In this document: in pieces, positions 20,006 to 23,604 of the stretch | Numbering within the stretch: the first letter of the stretch is position 1 | How the letters are laid out: every line of letters starts with the position of its first letter | DNA from: CAYMTN01 sp964393335 | GTDB taxonomy: Bacteria > Chloroflexota > Anaerolineae > Aggregatilineales > Aggregatilineaceae | Assembly: GCA_964393335.1 (NCBI GenBank) | Contig: CAYMTN010000061.1 | Coordinates: forward strand, 1-23,604 | Reading direction: 5' to 3' | Length of the DNA stretch: 23,604 nucleotides | Program-made: the position numbers and the translations under genes | The notes under the pieces: generated by a model | Database searches by the model: none | Told to the model about the DNA's origin: nothing | What the model saw: only the letters and a program-made list of their open reading frames with translations

Positions 20006-21169
20006 ATGACCGACGAACTCATCCAGCAGTTGAAGCACCCCGATGCGGCCCGGCGGCGTGCCGCGATCACGGCGCTCGCCAACAGCAAGGACCCGGCAGC
20101 GCTGCCCGCCCTGGCCGCCGTCTACCGCCGCGATCCCGACCCGGCGCTGCGCGAACTGGCGCTCAAGGCCGGGCGCTTCATCCGCCAGCATGCCGGTTCC
20201 GGCCCACAGACGCCGGTCGACGCGGCGAGCGGCCCTACCCCACCACCCCTGGAACCCGCGCCGCATGAGGTTTCCGAGCGCGACGCGGAGCTGGCACGCG
20301 GCTACCTGAACGCCGCCATGACCCATCACACCCAGGGCGACAAGGTCCGCGCGATTGAAAACCTCGGCAAAGCGCTGAGTCTGAACCCGAAGCTGGGCAG
20401 CGACTCGTTTGTCGAAAACCTGGTCCTGACCCTCACCGGGCGCTCGGTGGCCGACGCCATGCCGCTCCTGATCCATCCTGACCGGCGCGGCGAGTTGATC
20501 GCCAAAATGGGCGGCAGGCGTAAAAAGAAGCGCGCCCAACAGCACGGCAAAGGCGCGGAAACGGCTACCTGGGATAACGTGGCGATGGATTTTGGCCTGT
20601 ACTGGCTGGTGATCACGCTCAGCCTGATCGCGATTTTCGTCTTCACGGCGGACGCCATCCGCGACATGATCGACAGCGTGCCCATGACCACCGCCACGAC
20701 CGACGTGAGCGCCAACATGGACGAGTTGTTTGCCGCCAGCGTGATCGGCCTGATCGTCCTGGCTGTCGTGTACGGCATCGGCAGCGTGATCTCGCTGCTG
20801 ATCCAGGGCGGATCGATCCACATCGCGGCTACGTACCTGCTGGCCGGGGATGGCACGCTGGTGTACCTGTACCGCCGCCTCGTGCCCTTCGAGACGGTCA
20901 TCACGCTGGCGCTGTCCGGCGGATTCGTGGTGCTGGCGCTGGTCGGATCGACGACCGAAATCTTTTTCCTCACGCCGATCCTGATGATCCTGGGAACGAT
21001 CGGCGTGTTGTACAAAATGTCGGAACTGGTGGGCGACGTGTACGATTTCGGCTGGGGGACAGGCTGCCTGGCTATTGTGCTGGGCAGCGTGCTGCTGGCC
21101 ATGCTGTCGTGCGGGACAAATTACGTGATCGCGGCGCTGTTGAGCGGGTTGCTCGGCGGCGGCGGGTGA
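20006..21169 (+). CDS. HEAT/TPR-containing multi-pass membrane protein
   Basis: A 387-residue protein with three parts. Residues about 1-65 form one or two HEAT-like helical repeats (LIQQLKHPDAARRRAAITAL, then DPALRELALKAG). A Pro-rich linker (GPTPPPLEPAP) leads to residues about 93-128, which look like a TPR unit (LARGYLNAAMTHHTQGDKVR, AIENLGKALSLNP). After a basic KMGGRRKKKRAQQ, residues 195-387 carry about five hydrophobic segments resembling a Yip1-type membrane domain. It probably acts as a membrane-anchored scaffold with the repeats in the cytoplasm; no enzyme motif is seen. The ATG at 20006 follows GGGAG by 11 bases, directly after a heptad repeat. It converges on gltX. Confidence 0.8.
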   Translation: MTDELIQQLKHPDAARRRAAITALANSKDPAALPALAAVYRRDPDPALRELALKAGRFIRQHAGSGPQTPVDAASGPTPPPLEPAPHEVSERDAELARGYLNAAMTHHTQGDKVRAIENLGKALSLNPKLGSDSFVENLVLTLTGRSVADAMPLLIHPDRRGELIAKMGGRRKKKRAQQHGKGAETATWDNVAMDFGLYWLVITLSLIAIFVFTADAIRDMIDSVPMTTATTDVSANMDELFAASVIGLIVLAVVYGIGSVISLLIQGGSIHIAATYLLAGDGTLVYLYRRLVPFETVITLALSGGFVVLALVGSTTEIFFLTPILMILGTIGVLYKMSELVGDVYDFGWGTGCLAIVLGSVLLAMLSCGTNYVIAALLSGLLGGGG

Positions 21170-21177
21170 TGATTCGG

Positions 21178-21396
21178 CCCTCATCCCTAAATCCCTTCTC
21201 CCATCAGGCTAGGAGAAGGGACTTCCAGGCTCGACGCCCGATCCGTGTGCCCCGCCGCTGCCTGGCAGGTTCAGGCGCGGGCAGGGGATAAGGGCAAACG
21301 CACCACCCGCCCCTGGGCCATGCGATGAAGCCGATCTCGCGCGGGGTTCCCCCTCGCCTGCTTGGCGGGAGCCGCCATTCGGGCCAGGGGGTGAGA
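21178..21396. repeat. Palindromic intergenic repeat, copy 4 (long, divergent)
   Basis: The left part CCCTCATCCCTAAATCCC begins at 21178. CCCTTCTCC (21193-21201) pairs perfectly with GGAGAAGGG (21212-21220), and about 130 bases later CCCCTCGCCTGCTTGGCGGGA and AGGGGGTGAGAG resemble the right part of copy 3. It fills the gap between the convergent membrane-protein gene and gltX and could terminate both. Confidence 0.7.
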
Positions 21397-21409
21397 GTAA
21401 CCCGGCGCG

Positions 21410-22918
21410 TTAACCGCCGCCCAACACAGCGATTGTCTGACGAATCCGCGCCAGCGATTCCGCGCGGCCTAACACCGCCATCGACTCGAACAGCGGCGGT
21501 GCGACCTGCTGCGCTGTCGTCGCCATCCGCAGCGCCCCGAACAACTGCCCGGTCTTCAGGCCCAATTCGTCCGTGAGCGCGCGCATCGCGGCTTCCTGCG
21601 TCTCCGGGAGCCAGTCTGGCAGCGCGTCGAGTCGTTCGAGAGCAGCTTCAAGCGCCGCCCGCGTGCTGGCGACGTCCATTTTCTTCTGGACCACGTCTTC
21701 CGGCGCGGCAGGCTCGAACGTCTCCACGAAAAAGAACCGCGCCACCGGCACGGCGTCATTCAGCGTTTTGATGCGCACCTGGATCAGCGGCACGACCTGC
21801 CGGAGCACGTCGAGATTGACTTCGTACCCGGCCCGCTCAAAGACCGGCCTGAGCAATGCCGCCAACCGGTTGGGGGACATATCGCGGATGTAGACGCCGT
21901 TCAGCCAGTCGAGTTTTTCTATCGGAAAGGCGCTGCCCGCCGGGTTGACGCGCCGGAGGTCGAACCGTTCGATGGTTTCCTCGACGGTGAACACCTCGCG
22001 GTCTTCGCCAAAACTCCACCCGACGTTGGTCAAAAAGTTGACGATTGCTTCCGGCACGTAACCCGCGTCCTCGAATTCGTAGAGCAGCACCGGCACGCGC
22101 CGCCCGCCCTCGCTGAACCCGGCGCTGCGCTTGGAGAGCTTGCCTTTCCCGCTCGGATTGAGGATCACGGGCAAATGCGCGATGAGCGGCATCTCCCAGC
22201 CGAAGGCGTCGTACAGGTTCTTGTGGACCGGCGCGGACGAGATCCATTCCTCGGCGCGCATGATGTGGCTGATCTGCATGAAATGGTCGTCCACCACGTT
22301 CGCCAGGTGATAGGTCGGGAAGCCGTCCGACTTGAGCAGCACCAGGTCCTGAAGCTGGGTGTTATCGAACGTGATATCGCCGCGCAGGATGTCATGCACC
22401 GTCGTCGAGCCTTCGAGCGGCATCTTGAAGCGGACCACGTACTGGCCGCCGGTCTCGGCGTGCAGGCGTGCGCGTTCGTCGGGCGTCAGGTAGCGGCAGT
22501 GCCGGTCATAGCCGTACGCGCCGGGCAACTGCGCGGCCTGCTGCTGCCGGCGGACCTGCTGCAAGCGTTCCTCCGTGCAGTAGCAGCGGTAGGCATGGTC
22601 GTGCTCGACCAGCCAGTTCGCCCACTCCCGGTACAGGTCGCTGCGCTGCGACTGCAGATACGGGCCGTACTCGCCGCCGACCTCTGGCCCTTCGTCCCAA
22701 TCGATGCCCAGCCAGCGCAGCCCTTCGGTGATCAGGTGCACGGCCTCCGGATCGTACCGTTTTTGGTCGGTATCTTCGATGCGCAGGATAAACGATCCGC
22801 GATGGTGCCGGGCGAACAACCAGGTAAACAGCGCCGTGCGGACTCCGCCGATATGCATCGGGCCGGTTGGGCTGGGTGCGAAACGCACGCGAACGCGACG
22901 ATCAGGCTTGTCTGTCAC
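21410..22918 (-). CDS. gltX: Glutamyl-tRNA synthetase
   Basis: A 502-residue class I synthetase that charges tRNA-Glu with glutamate. The Rossmann signature is FAPSPTGPMHIGG with HIGG at 22-25, followed by LFTWLFARHHRGSFILRIED; the second motif KLSKR is at 260-264. A CYC pair near residue 112 lies in the usual connective insertion. The alpha-helical C-terminal domain is complete. I chose the GTG at 22918 because AAGGAG (22927-22932) is 8 bases upstream; the next upstream GTG at 22927 would overlap that site. A promoter and a GC-rich hairpin precede it. Because glnS is also present, this GluRS is probably the discriminating type, though that is inference. Confidence 0.96.
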   Translation of the reverse strand: MTDKPDRRVRVRFAPSPTGPMHIGGVRTALFTWLFARHHRGSFILRIEDTDQKRYDPEAVHLITEGLRWLGIDWDEGPEVGGEYGPYLQSQRSDLYREWANWLVEHDHAYRCYCTEERLQQVRRQQQAAQLPGAYGYDRHCRYLTPDERARLHAETGGQYVVRFKMPLEGSTTVHDILRGDITFDNTQLQDLVLLKSDGFPTYHLANVVDDHFMQISHIMRAEEWISSAPVHKNLYDAFGWEMPLIAHLPVILNPSGKGKLSKRSAGFSEGGRRVPVLLYEFEDAGYVPEAIVNFLTNVGWSFGEDREVFTVEETIERFDLRRVNPAGSAFPIEKLDWLNGVYIRDMSPNRLAALLRPVFERAGYEVNLDVLRQVVPLIQVRIKTLNDAVPVARFFFVETFEPAAPEDVVQKKMDVASTRAALEAALERLDALPDWLPETQEAAMRALTDELGLKTGQLFGALRMATTAQQVAPPLFESMAVLGRAESLARIRQTIAVLGGG

Positions 22919-22949
22919 TGTCTTCACTCCTTGAGACTATACGGCTGCG

Positions 22950-22984
22950 GGGGGCGCGGCCTGCCTGGAGCGCCGCGCGCCCCC
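22950..22984 (-). promoter_or_regulatory. GC-rich hairpin in the gltX leader
   Basis: GGGGGCGCG (22950-22958) pairs perfectly with CGCGCCCCC (22976-22984) around 17 bases. It lies in the gltX 5' leader between the -10 box (23005) and the ribosome site. There is no T-tail. A role in expression control is possible but unproven. Confidence 0.5.
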
Positions 22985-23004
22985 GCCTGAGGTGCGGCAG
23001 ATTC

Positions 23005-23033
23005 ATTATACCAGAGCGAACGCGCCGCTTGAA
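23005..23033 (-). promoter_or_regulatory. Candidate gltX promoter
   Basis: On the minus strand a perfect TATAAT (23005-23010) has TTCAAG (23028-23033) 17 bases upstream, 87 bases before the gltX start codon. The -10 is strong and the -35 weak. Confidence 0.6.
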
Positions 23034-23085
23034 CGGGGAATCGCGTGTCCAAACGGTCTTTCATGCAGATCGCCCGTAAGAACCA

Positions 23086-23115
23086 TTACACTTTGGGGCG
23101 GGAATCGGTTACACT
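23086..23115 (+). promoter_or_regulatory. Candidate glnS promoter with a direct repeat
   Basis: TTACACT occurs at 23086-23092 and again at 23109-23115, 23 bases apart start to start. The second copy contains TACACT as a possible -10, 40 bases before the glnS ATG; no consensus -35 is seen. The pair could be promoter elements or a two-site operator. Confidence 0.4.
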
Positions 23116-23155
23116 ATGCGCGGTAGACCCATCACGCAGAAGGAAGAGTCAGCTT

Positions 23156-23604
23156 ATGTCGAGCACCGACGAGATCACAACGACCAACGATGCCGGGGAT
23201 TCACTCCCCAGCAATTTCATTCACCAGATGATCGAGGAAGACCTGCGCACCGGCAGGTTTGGCGGGCGTGTCCACACGCGTTTCCCACCGGAGCCGAACG
23301 GCTACCTGCACATCGGCCATGCCAAAGCGATCCTGATCAACTTCCTGACGGCGCAGAAGTACGGGGGCAAGTTCAACCTGCGCTTTGACGATACCAACCC
23401 CGTCAAGGAAGAACAGGAATACATCGACGGCATCATGCACGATATCCGGTGGCTGGGCGTGGACTGGGAAGACCGCCTGTTTTTCGCGTCGGACTATTTC
23501 GGGCAGCTCTACGAGTGGGCCGTCGACCTGATCAAAAAAGGACTGGCCTACGTGGACGACCTCAGCGCCGACGAAATCCGCGAGTATCGCGGCACGCTGA
23601 CCGA
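23156..23604 (+). CDS. glnS: Glutaminyl-tRNA synthetase, N-terminal part (partial)
   Basis: The first 149 codons of a class I synthetase that charges tRNA-Gln. After a short polar leader the sequence reads NFIHQMIEEDLRTGRFGGRV, then TRFPPEPNGYLHIGHAK with the canonical HIGH motif near residue 55, and FNLRFDDTNPVKEEQEYID, which are diagnostic of GlnRS rather than GluRS. The ATG at 23156 follows AAGGAAG by 8 bases. An overlapping frame starting at 23116 is not a gene. The gene runs off the window. It is divergent from its paralogue gltX across 237 bases. Its presence means this organism can charge tRNA-Gln directly rather than only by Glu-tRNA-Gln amidation. Confidence 0.95.
   Translation, partial: MSSTDEITTTNDAGDSLPSNFIHQMIEEDLRTGRFGGRVHTRFPPEPNGYLHIGHAKAILINFLTAQKYGGKFNLRFDDTNPVKEEQEYIDGIMHDIRWLGVDWEDRLFFASDYFGQLYEWAVDLIKKGLAYVDDLSADEIREYRGTLT

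Noticed and set aside
19799..21184. Minus-strand open frame (461 codons) opposite the HEAT/TPR gene
   Set aside because: Low-complexity Gln/His/Asp/Arg product and no start signal; it also runs through intergenic repeats.
22925..22990. T-box riboswitch for gltX
   Set aside because: The leader lacks the T-box consensus and a terminator/antiterminator pair; only a GC hairpin without a T-tail is seen.

Overview
The window is a GC-rich bacterial chromosome segment. I infer Chloroflexota, probably class Anaerolineae, from a BMP/NupOPQ-type nucleoside ABC system, a DUF6159-like membrane protein, a bacterial GlnRS and heavily repeated small intergenic elements. This rests on protein and repeat character only; there is no rRNA or other lineage marker. 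About 90% of the sequence is coding, with ATG/GTG starts behind AGGAG-like ribosome sites.

Layout. 1-195: 3' end of an aldehyde dehydrogenase. It shares a bidirectional terminator with a minus-strand tRNA-Gln(CUG) that has its own promoter. 502-1557: exported L,D-transpeptidase. 1558-1957: non-coding, with a possible structured small RNA. 1958-3679: two-domain SppA peptidase. 3774-14571: a nucleoside uptake and breakdown island on the plus strand: GntR/UTRA regulator with a promoter and palindromic operator candidate, BMP-family binding protein, double ABC ATPase, a stand-alone CheY-like receiver, two permeases (the first with an N-terminal two-helix plus zinc-ribbon extension), then after a large heptad-repeat block an isochorismatase-family hydrolase, a PfkB kinase, a uridine-phosphorylase-like enzyme and an aldehyde dehydrogenase. 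The last four genes are almost contiguous and translationally coupled. 14769-15194: osmC. 15423-17534: DUF255/thioredoxin-fold protein. 17684-19654 (minus): DUF6159-like membrane protein and DegV protein. 20006-21169: HEAT/TPR/membrane protein. 21410-22918 (minus) gltX, divergent from glnS (23156 to the window end).

How it fits together. The BMP protein would capture a nucleoside, and the ATPase and two permeases would import it. The phosphorylase would split it to base and (deoxy)ribose-1-phosphate. The hydrolase may act on the base or an amide derived from it. The PfkB kinase would phosphorylate a sugar or nucleoside, and the aldehyde dehydrogenase would oxidise a downstream aldehyde. The substrate is not settled. 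The phosphorylase lacks the uracil-contacting Gln/Arg pair of E. coli Udp, and the hydrolase has a nicotinamidase-like metal motif, so nicotinamide riboside or another non-uridine nucleoside is worth testing.

The intergenic DNA is unusual. It holds period-7 degenerate repeats (NNNACGG/NNNACTG type) that end at or next to the ribosome binding sites of three different genes. It also holds four members of a CCCTCACCCC/GGGGTGAGGG palindromic family and several other inverted repeats.
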